Shown: positions 1 through 4,650 of the stretch, piece by piece | Layout: every line of letters starts with the position of its first letter | How positions within the stretch are numbered: position 1 is the stretch's first letter | Assembly: GCA_017550765.1 (NCBI GenBank) | Contig: JAFZOC010000072.1 | Span: 1-5,009, forward strand | DNA from: Oscillospiraceae bacterium | GTDB taxonomy: Bacteria > Bacillota_A > Clostridia > Oscillospirales > Oscillospiraceae | Length of the DNA: 5,009 nucleotides | Direction of reading: 5' to 3' | The notes under the pieces: model-generated | Seen by the model: only the letters and a program-made list of their open reading frames with translations | Databases searched by the model: none | What the model was told of the DNA's origin: nothing | Translations under genes and position numbers: made by a program

Positions 1-231
1 CCGGAGCTCCCGGGCTCCCCACCGCCCCGGCGCCCGCCCCGCGGGACGCCCGGACCGGGGTCGGCGCCCGCGCTGGGGCAGCTGCCGCTGCAGCTGCGGC
101 GTCTGCTGTCCCACAGTCTGGGCGAGCTGGAGACGGAAGACCTGCTGCTGATGCTGATCCTGTATCTGCTCTATCGGGAGAGCGGCGACCGGGACTGGCT
201 CATGACCCTGGGCGCCATGCTCTTCGTCTGA
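1..231 (+). CDS. 3' end of a small hypothetical protein (Pro-rich linker, Leu-rich C-terminus)
   Basis: The frame is open from the first base and closes with TGA at 229-231, leaving 76 visible residues; the start lies outside the window. Residues 1-24 are rich in Pro, Gly and Arg and look like a disordered linker. Residues 28-40 (LPLQLRRLLSHSL) could form an amphipathic helix. Residues 43-60 (LETEDLLLMLILYLLYRE) are strongly hydrophobic with acidic flanks, followed by a short charged turn (SGDRDW) and a final hydrophobic stretch ending MLFV. Short clostridial proteins of unknown function often end in this acidic-then-Leu-rich pattern, but I cannot name a family. Third positions are mostly G or C, as in the neighbouring genes, which supports real coding. 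It is transcribed towards the convergent tagO-like gene. Without the N-terminus no function should be assigned. Confidence 0.6.
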   Translation, partial: PELPGSPPPRRPPRGTPGPGSAPALGQLPLQLRRLLSHSLGELETEDLLLMLILYLLYRESGDRDWLMTLGAMLFV

Positions 232-269
232 TACTACCCGCTGATAAGAAGCTCTAGAGTTTTACCGAC

Positions 270-400
270 CCAGGATCGTGTCAGGCGAGGCGGCGGCCGC
301 AGGGCATAATGGATATATATGGCCAAGGCCGCCAACAAAGCATGGCGCGATCCTGGCCGATAAAAATGAAGGGGCTTATCGGTGGATAGTATGACGCCCC
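270..400 (+). other. candidate structured RNA region in the spacer
   Basis: No convincing gene lies between 232 and 492. Positions 270-283 can pair with 343-356: nine Watson-Crick pairs (CCAGGATCG with CGATCCTGG), then five more including two G-U wobbles. Those wobbles become A-C mismatches on the other strand, so the fold favours a plus-strand RNA. Nested inside, 292-298 (GGCGGCC) pairs with 327-333 (GGCCGCC), leaving an AT-rich loop containing ATATATAT at 313-320. Immediately after, 357-363 (CCGATAA) pairs with 376-382 (TTATCGG). The loop of that hairpin holds GGGGC (371-375), which could pair with GCCCC at 396-400 as a pseudoknot. I recognise no riboswitch or known RNA family and see no clear promoter. 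It could be a long 3' UTR, a small RNA, or a degenerate palindromic element. Confidence 0.3.
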
Positions 401-461
401 CCTCCGCCGAGCGCCGGGCACGCAGATCTCCGGATAGGATCTCGGTCCTGTCGGATACATC

Positions 462-494
462 ACGAGGCCGTCAAAAGACGGCCTCGTCAGTTTT
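462..494 (+). terminator. strong hairpin between convergent genes, probable terminator
   Basis: An 11-bp perfect stem (462-472 with 477-487, core CGAGGCCGTC) closes on an AAAA loop. It is followed three bases later by TTTT at 491-494 on the plus strand, which makes it an acceptable intrinsic terminator for rightward transcripts from the upstream gene or the spacer RNA. On the minus strand the same stem starts five bases after the tagO-like stop codon but has no T-run after it. There it could only protect the 3' end or terminate weakly. The position between converging genes fits an end-of-transcript role in either direction. Confidence 0.5.
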
Positions 495-1629
495 ATCCCT
501 TTTTCTCCTCCGGAGCGGCAACCTCCGCGGCCGCGCCCTCGGCGGGGGCGCTCTCCGGGCCCTTCTCGCTCTGTCCGGGCCGGTGGAGCTTGGAGTTGCG
601 GTGGAACACGAAGAACCACACCGTGATCGAGATGGCGAAGGCGAAGACCAGACACGCGATGCGCAGCACCGGATCCTTCCCGGTCAGCAGCAGGGCGGTG
701 AGGCCCAGCACCGCGGAGATGCCGTACATCAGGGCGACCACCTGCTTCTGGCTCATGCCCATGTCCAGGAGCCGGTGATGCAGATGTCCCCGGTCGGCAT
801 GGAAGGGGCTCTGTCCCCGGCTGATCCTGCGGACGAAGGCGAAGGTGGTGTCGGCCAGGGGCAGGGCCAGGGCCATCAGCGGCACGAAGAAGGTGATGAT
901 CGCGTGGAACTTGAACAGGCCCAGGGTGGACACCGTGGCCAGCACATAGCCCAGCATCTGGGAGCCCACGGCCCCCATGAAGATCTTGGCCGGGTTCAGG
1001 TTGTAGGGCATGAAGCCCAGGCAGGCCCCGGACAGGGCCGCCAGCATCAGCGACACCGTGGGCTCGGACACGATCAACGACACCACCAGCATGGTCACCG
1101 AGCTGATCGCGCTCACGCCCACCGCCAGGCCGTCCAGGCCGTCGATCAGGTTCACCGCGTTGGTGCAGGCCACGATCCACAGCAGGGTCAGCGGCACGGA
1201 CAATGCGCCGATCGGCAGCGTGGTCTCGAACGAGAGGAAGTTGGGGTTGGAGATCGCGTCGAAGACCACGCCGCAGCGGATCGCCACGCCCGCCGCCACG
1301 ATCTGCAGGGCGAACTTGATCCAGGCGTTCAGCGACACGATATCGTCCACCGCGCCCATCACGGCGATGATCACGGCGCCCAGCAGGATGCCCGTCACCT
1401 GGGTGCTCAGGTCCACAAAGATCAGCACCGTGACGACGAAGCCCAGAAAGATCGCAAGGCCTCCCATCCGGGGGATCGGGACCTTGTTGACCCGCCGTTC
1501 ATTGGGCTGGTCCACCGCGCCCACCAGTTCCGCGAAGCGCTTGACCGGCGGGGTCATCAAAAAGCACAGGCCGAAGGCCGCGGCCGCGGCCAGGAGCAGT
1601 TTTGCCCACAGAGGCATGTTGGGGAACAT
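493..1629 (-). CDS. tagO: WecA/TagO-type undecaprenyl-phosphate sugar-1-phosphate transferase
   Basis: A 378-residue polytopic membrane protein of the MraY/WecA/TagO family (glycosyltransferase 4). Enzymes of this family move a sugar-1-phosphate (usually GlcNAc-1-P) from a UDP-sugar to undecaprenyl phosphate at the inner face of the membrane, the first step of teichoic acid or other wall glycan synthesis. Family marks in order: the first membrane helix around 7-25; RRVNKVPIPRMGGLAI (45-60), the usual segment after helix 1; AVDD with D95 and D96; NAVNLIDGLDGLA (157-169); the loop PYNLNPAKIFMGAVGS (208-223); and RGHLHHRLLDMG (280-291), the HLHHR-type motif typical of WecA/TagO rather than MraY. 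Residue 220 is Ala where the family normally has the metal-binding Asp of FMGD. A charged Ala/Glu/Pro-rich tail (about 345-378) follows the last helix. The ATG has the site AGGAGA six bases upstream (1636-1641). It lies 114 bp downstream of trpS in the same direction with no clear terminator between, so co-transcription is likely. The family is sure; the exact sugar and polymer are not. Confidence 0.9.
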   Translation of the reverse strand: MFPNMPLWAKLLLAAAAAFGLCFLMTPPVKRFAELVGAVDQPNERRVNKVPIPRMGGLAIFLGFVVTVLIFVDLSTQVTGILLGAVIIAVMGAVDDIVSLNAWIKFALQIVAAGVAIRCGVVFDAISNPNFLSFETTLPIGALSVPLTLLWIVACTNAVNLIDGLDGLAVGVSAISSVTMLVVSLIVSEPTVSLMLAALSGACLGFMPYNLNPAKIFMGAVGSQMLGYVLATVSTLGLFKFHAIITFFVPLMALALPLADTTFAFVRRISRGQSPFHADRGHLHHRLLDMGMSQKQVVALMYGISAVLGLTALLLTGKDPVLRIACLVFAFAISITVWFFVFHRNSKLHRPGQSEKGPESAPAEGAAAEVAAPEEKKG

Positions 1630-1674
1630 CTCATCTCTCCTAGATCTGTTTCTCTATCCGGCGCGCCCCCGTTC

Positions 1675-1688
1675 CCGGAGCGCTCCGG
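1675..1688. repeat. 14-bp perfect palindrome in the trpS-tagO spacer
   Basis: CCGGAGCGCTCCGG reads the same on both strands and sits in the 114-bp GC-rich gap between the trpS stop and the tagO-like start. Nearby, GCCGGC at 1705-1710 and 1722-1727 can also pair. There is no T-run after either structure on the minus strand, so they are not convincing terminators. They could pause polymerase or protect an mRNA end, or simply reflect high GC. Confidence 0.3.
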
Positions 1689-1743
1689 TATCGTCCGCAG
1701 GCGGGCCGGCCTCTCTGGGCCGCCGGCTCCGGACGCGCCGCGC

Positions 1744-2763
1744 TCAGGTCCTGGGGACGAGCCCGACCTTCTTGTAGACCTTGCGCAGGGTCTTGTTGGC
1801 GATGTAGGAAGCCCGCTCCGCGCCCTCGCGGCAGAGGGCCTCCAGATAGGCCTTGTCCTTCATGATGCGGCCCGCCTCCTCGCGGATGGGGCGCAGCATC
1901 TCCACCACGGCCTCGCCCACGGCGGGCTTGAAGGCGCCGTAGCCCAGGCCGTCGAACTCCCGCTCGATCTCCTCGAAGCTCTTGCCGGTGACGGCGGCGT
2001 AGATGTTCATGAGGTTGGCCACTCCCGGCTTCTGCTCCGGATCGTAGCGGACGCAGCGCTCGGTGTCGCAGTCGGTGACGGCGCGCTTGAACTTGCGCAT
2101 GATGTCCTCCGGCGCCTCCATGATCAGCACGCGGCCGTTGCCCACGGTGTCGGACTTGGACATCTTGCTGGTGGGGACCAGCAGATCCATGATCCGGGCG
2201 CCCACCTTGGGGATATAGGGCTCGGGCACCTTGAAGGTGGGGCCGTAGAGGTTGTTGAAGCGCATGGCGATGTCGCGGGTCAGCTCACAGTGCTGCTTCT
2301 GATCCTCCCCCACGGGGACGAAGTCCGGCTGGTACAGCAGGATGTCCGCCGCCATCAGGGCGGGGTAGGTGAAGAGGCCGCCGTTGATGTTGTCGGCGTT
2401 CTTGGCGCTCTTGTCCTTGAACTGGGTCATGCGGCTGAGCTCGCCGAACATGGTGTAGCAGTTCAGGATCCAGCCCAGCTCCGCGTGGGCCGGCACATGG
2501 CTCTGGATGAAGAGGGTGTTCTTCTGCGGATCCAGGCCGCAGGCCACATACTGCGCCAGCTGCTCCAGGGTCCTCCGGCGGAGCAGGGCGGGGTCGTTGC
2601 GGGTGGTGAGGGCATGGAGATCCGCCATGAAGTAGTAACAGTCGAACTGCTCAGCGCGCCGGGTCCAATTCTTGATGGCCCCCAGATAGGAGCCCAGGGT
2701 CAGGTCGCCGGTGGGCTTGATGCCCGAGAGCATGACTTTTTTCGCGGGAGCGTTGTTTTCCAT
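1744..2763 (-). CDS. trpS: tryptophanyl-tRNA synthetase TrpRS
   Basis: A 339-residue class Ic aminoacyl-tRNA synthetase that activates tryptophan with ATP and charges tRNA-Trp in the cytoplasm; bacterial TrpRS proteins are usually about 325-350 residues. The N-terminal Rossmann fold carries the HIGH-equivalent signature in SGIKPTGDLTLGSYLGA (13-29, with TLGS at 22-25). MAADIL at 137-142 holds the conserved Asp of the Trp pocket (D140), and GEDQKQH (152-158) is the usual GxDQ segment. The second ATP signature is a perfect KMSKS at 200-204. The C-terminal helical anticodon-binding part ends VYKKVGL. The ATG at 2761-2763 has AAGGA nine bases upstream (plus-strand 2773-2777). A strong promoter lies about 37 bases further up with no room for a T-box leader. 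It is divergent from gltX and upstream of the tagO-like gene in the same direction. Nothing looks damaged. Confidence 0.97.
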   Translation of the reverse strand: MENNAPAKKVMLSGIKPTGDLTLGSYLGAIKNWTRRAEQFDCYYFMADLHALTTRNDPALLRRRTLEQLAQYVACGLDPQKNTLFIQSHVPAHAELGWILNCYTMFGELSRMTQFKDKSAKNADNINGGLFTYPALMAADILLYQPDFVPVGEDQKQHCELTRDIAMRFNNLYGPTFKVPEPYIPKVGARIMDLLVPTSKMSKSDTVGNGRVLIMEAPEDIMRKFKRAVTDCDTERCVRYDPEQKPGVANLMNIYAAVTGKSFEEIEREFDGLGYGAFKPAVGEAVVEMLRPIREEAGRIMKDKAYLEALCREGAERASYIANKTLRKVYKKVGLVPRT

Positions 2764-2806
2764 AAGAGCACATCCTTCATCTGAAATGCATCGCTATCAA
2801 ATTTGT

Positions 2807-2835
2807 ATTGTATCAAAAGGAAAGCGTCTTGACAA
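2807..2835 (-). promoter_or_regulatory. SigA-type promoter of trpS
   Basis: Read on the minus strand, TTGTCA (plus 2830-2835) is followed by exactly 17 bases and then TACAAT (plus 2807-2812). TGA directly precedes the -10, giving an extended -10 (TGN). The start of transcription would be near 2800, leaving a leader of about 37 bases before the trpS ATG. Its -35 shares five of six positions with the gltX -35 on the other strand. Confidence 0.8.
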
Positions 2836-2857
2836 CAGGGAAAATGTAAAATATGAT
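2829..2857 (+). promoter_or_regulatory. SigA-type promoter of gltX
   Basis: A consensus -35, TTGACA (2829-2834), is separated by exactly 17 bases from TATGAT (2852-2857), a one-mismatch -10. Transcription should start near 2864, about 34 bases before the preferred gltX start at 2898. The -35 overlaps that of the divergent trpS promoter. Confidence 0.85.
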
Positions 2858-2881
2858 GAGTACTCAGAGCCTAGTAACAGT

Positions 2882-2887
2882 AAGGAG
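2882..2887 (+). promoter_or_regulatory. Shine-Dalgarno site that fixes the gltX start
   Basis: AAGGAG lies ten bases before the ATG at 2898, slightly long but in the working range. The more upstream in-frame ATGs at 2853 and 2856 have no comparable site and lie within the -10 element, so they would not be in the mRNA. This makes 2898 the best start; the ATG at 2904 is a less well spaced alternative. Confidence 0.75.
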
Positions 2888-2897
2888 CTATACCGAT

Positions 2898-4382
2898 ATG
2901 GACATGACCTGGTACAACGATATGGAGGCGCGCATCCCCAAGGGCGAGGTGCGCACCCGCTTCGCGCCGTCGCCCACGGGCTACATGCACGTGGGGAACC
3001 TGCGCACGGCGCTCTACACCTGGCTGATCGCCCGCCACAGCGGCGGCAAGTTCCTCCTGCGCATCGAGGACACCGACCAGGGCCGTCTGGTGGAGGGCGA
3101 GGTGGACGTGATCTACCGCACCATGGCCGAGTGCCACCTGGACCACGACGAGGGCCCGGACGTGGGCGGCCCCGTGGGCCCCTATGTGCAGACCCAGCGC
3201 CGCCCCTTCTACGGCAAGTACGCCGAGCTCCTGGTGGAGCGGGGCCATGCCTACCGCTGCTTCTGCGAGAAGACCGAGAGCGAGGAGGACGCCGGGGACT
3301 TCGACCGGGCGGCCGATCCCTGCCGCTCTCTGTCGAAGGAGGAGGCGGACCGCCGCGCCGCTGCCGGCGAGCCCTTCGTCATCCGCCAGCGGATCCCGGA
3401 GGAAGGCACCACCACCTTCCACGACGAGATCTTCGGCGACATCACCGTGGAGAACAGCAGCCTGGACGACCAGGTGCTCATCAAGCGGGACGGCCTGCCC
3501 ACCTACAACTTCGCCAACGTGGTGGACGACCATCTCATGGGCATCACCCATGTGGTCCGCGGCAGCGAGTACCTGTCCTCCGCCCCCAAGTACGACCTGC
3601 TCTACCGGGGCTTCGGCTGGGAGATCCCCAAGTACGTCCACTGCTCCCCCGTCATGCGCGACGCCCACAACAAGATGTCCAAGCGCCACGGCGACCCCTC
3701 CTACGAGGATCTGATCGCCAGGGGCTTCCTCACCGACGCGGTGCTCAACTACGTCGCCCTGCTGGGCTGGAGCCCCAAGGGCGAGCAGGCCGAGCAGGAG
3801 ATCTTCTCCCTGGACGAGCTGAAGGCCGCCTTCGACATCGCCGGCATCTCCAAGTCCCCCGCCATCTTCGACATCGAGAAGCTGCGCTACTTCAACGCCG
3901 AGTACATCCGCCGCATGAGCCCGGAGGCCTTCGCCCGGGTGGCGGAGCCCTGGATCCGCCAGGCCGTGACCGATCCCCGCTATGACCTCGCCGCCATCGC
4001 CGCCCTCCTGCAGCAGCGCACCGAGGTCCTCGCCGAGATCCCCGAGAAGCTGGGCTTCTTCGACGCCCTGCCCGACTACGGCGTCGAGCTCTTCGTCCAC
4101 AAAAAGTCCAAGTCCGACGAGGCCAGCTCCAAAGCCGTGCTGGAGACCATGATCGGGCGCTTCGAGGCGCTGGATCCCTGGGACGACGAGCACATCCTGG
4201 CGAGCATGGTGACGCTGGCCGAGGAACTGTCGGTGAAGAACGCCAAGGTCATGTGGCCCGTGCGCATCGCCGCCGCCGGCATGGCCGTGACCCCCGGCGG
4301 CGCGGTGGAGATCTGCCGCATCCTGGGCCGGGACGAGACGCTGCGGCGTCTGCGCATCGGGCTGGAGAAGCTGGGGAAGTGA
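2898..4382 (+). CDS. gltX: glutamyl-tRNA synthetase GluRS
   Basis: A 494-residue class Ib synthetase that charges tRNA with glutamate using ATP in the cytoplasm; bacterial GluRS is normally about 470-500 residues. The N-terminal Rossmann domain has the GluRS signature TRFAPSPTGYMHVGNLRTALY (from about residue 20, HIGH equivalent HVGN at 31-34), then LLRIEDTDQGR. LPTYNFANVVDDHLMGITHVVRGSEYL (about 200-226) is the conserved acceptor-binding and active-site region. KMSKRHGD at 259-266 is the second ATP motif. The remainder is the helical anticodon-binding domain, ending in EKLGK. The start was chosen from the Shine-Dalgarno site and promoter; a longer reading from 2853 adds 15 unconserved-looking residues that would not be transcribed. 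Whether it is discriminating or also charges tRNA-Gln (as in bacteria with GatCAB) cannot be told from this window. It is divergent from trpS and precedes a repeat-rich spacer and terminator. Confidence 0.96.
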   Translation: MDMTWYNDMEARIPKGEVRTRFAPSPTGYMHVGNLRTALYTWLIARHSGGKFLLRIEDTDQGRLVEGEVDVIYRTMAECHLDHDEGPDVGGPVGPYVQTQRRPFYGKYAELLVERGHAYRCFCEKTESEEDAGDFDRAADPCRSLSKEEADRRAAAGEPFVIRQRIPEEGTTTFHDEIFGDITVENSSLDDQVLIKRDGLPTYNFANVVDDHLMGITHVVRGSEYLSSAPKYDLLYRGFGWEIPKYVHCSPVMRDAHNKMSKRHGDPSYEDLIARGFLTDAVLNYVALLGWSPKGEQAEQEIFSLDELKAAFDIAGISKSPAIFDIEKLRYFNAEYIRRMSPEAFARVAEPWIRQAVTDPRYDLAAIAALLQQRTEVLAEIPEKLGFFDALPDYGVELFVHKKSKSDEASSKAVLETMIGRFEALDPWDDEHILASMVTLAEELSVKNAKVMWPVRIAAAGMAVTPGGAVEICRILGRDETLRRLRIGLEKLGK

Positions 4383-4408
4383 AAGGCTGGAGCGCGGCGG
4401 CGCCGCAT

Positions 4409-4458
4409 AAAGGGATGAAAACGCTGTGCGAATAAAGAGATGAAGACGCTGCGCGAAT
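4409..4458 (+). repeat. 25-bp purine-rich tandem duplication after gltX
   Basis: Two adjacent 25-base units, 4409-4433 and 4434-4458, differ at three positions only, all transitions. Each carries a core ATGAARACGCTGYGCGAAT. They begin 26 bases after the gltX stop and do not continue its reading frame usefully. Each unit holds the reverse complement of an octamer of the downstream array: GGGATGAA at 4412-4419 and GAGATGAA at 4437-4444. A further GAATGAAGAA (4455-4464) follows. Confidence 0.85.
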
Positions 4459-4483
4459 GAAGAACTGCAGAGCCCGTCGCTCC

Positions 4484-4603
4484 TTCATTTCTTCATCCCT
4501 TCGTTCCTTCATTTCTCCATTTCTTCATCTCTTCATCCCTCCGCTCCTTCCCCCCTTCGCTCCTCCTTTTCTTCATTCCTTCATCCCTTCATCTCTTCAT
4601 TCA
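4484..4603 (+). repeat. octanucleotide tandem array, consensus TTCATYYC, 15 units in phase
   Basis: Fifteen consecutive 8-base units run without a phase slip. Nine begin TTCAT; all have T at position 1 and C at position 3, and fourteen end in C. Typical units are TTCATTTC, TTCATCCC and TTCATCTC; divergent ones are TTCGTTCC, TCCGCTCC, TTCCCCCC and TCCTTTTC. A sixteenth degenerate unit (GTCGCTCC) precedes at 4476-4483. The plus strand is almost purely pyrimidine and the minus strand reads GRRATGAA repeated. The period is not a multiple of three and the region lies between gltX and its terminator, so it is very unlikely to be coding. Function unknown. Confidence 0.9.
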
Positions 4604-4604
4604 T

Positions 4605-4650
4605 AAAAGCGCCTCTTTTGGGACAAGCTAGCCCAAAAGAGGTGTTTTTT
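4605..4650 (+). terminator. intrinsic terminator after gltX, abutting the ypeB start
   Basis: A perfect 11-bp stem (4612-4622, CCTCTTTTGGG, with 4632-4642, CCCAAAAGAGG) encloses a nine-base loop. Outer pairing adds C4610-G4644, two G-U pairs and AAAA (4605-4608) with TTTT (4646-4649), up to 18 bp in all. A run of six T (4645-4650) follows. On the minus strand the stem is followed by GCTTTT, so it may work in both directions. It would end transcripts from gltX and the repeat spacer. The T-run is immediately followed by the ATG of ypeB, and the 3' arm includes the ypeB ribosome-binding site. Confidence 0.9.
4637..4644 (+). promoter_or_regulatory. ypeB Shine-Dalgarno site buried in the terminator stem
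   Basis: AAGAGGTG lies six bases before the ATG at 4651, a good distance for translation initiation. All eight bases are part of the 3' arm of the terminator hairpin, so in any transcript that includes the 5' arm the site would be paired and hidden. Confidence 0.65.

Noticed and set aside
313..320. ATATATAT as a -10 promoter element
   Set aside because: No reasonable -35 lies 16-18 bases away on either strand, and it sits in the loop of the inverted-repeat structure.
281..1180. A 299-codon minus-strand frame overlapping the TagO-like gene
   Set aside because: It is the same strand in another frame, with Arg/Gly/Pro-rich low-complexity translation, while the TagO frame holds all family motifs.
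382..2784. An 800-codon open frame on the plus strand spanning tagO and trpS
   Set aside because: It is antisense to two well-supported genes over its whole length. Its product is a low-complexity run of His, Gln, Gly, Asp and Arg typical of the mirror frame of GC-rich genes, with no recognisable domain.
2764..2897. A T-box or other riboswitch leader for trpS or gltX
   Set aside because: Both predicted leaders are about 35 bases, with no T-box consensus or specifier stem.
2711..3985. A 424-codon plus-strand frame through the promoter region and gltX
   Set aside because: It crosses the divergent promoters and reads gltX in the wrong frame, giving an Arg/Pro/Gly-rich sequence with no motifs.
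2871..4193. A 440-codon minus-strand frame opposite gltX
   Set aside because: It is a GC-rich antisense shadow of gltX, rich in Gly, Val, Leu and His with no domain signature.
4249..4512. A minus-strand frame beginning MKERRDEEMKERR in the repeat region
   Set aside because: The apparent peptide repeat comes from the octamer array. Since eight is not a multiple of three the array cannot keep one peptide repeat, and the frame then runs antisense into gltX.
4476..4603. A CRISPR array
   Set aside because: The units are 8 bp with no spacers and no 23-45 bp repeats; it is a simple tandem repeat.
4484..4603. A phase-variable coding repeat
   Set aside because: The array lies between the gltX stop and the terminator, outside both reading frames, and the units have diverged, unlike fast-slipping contingency repeats.
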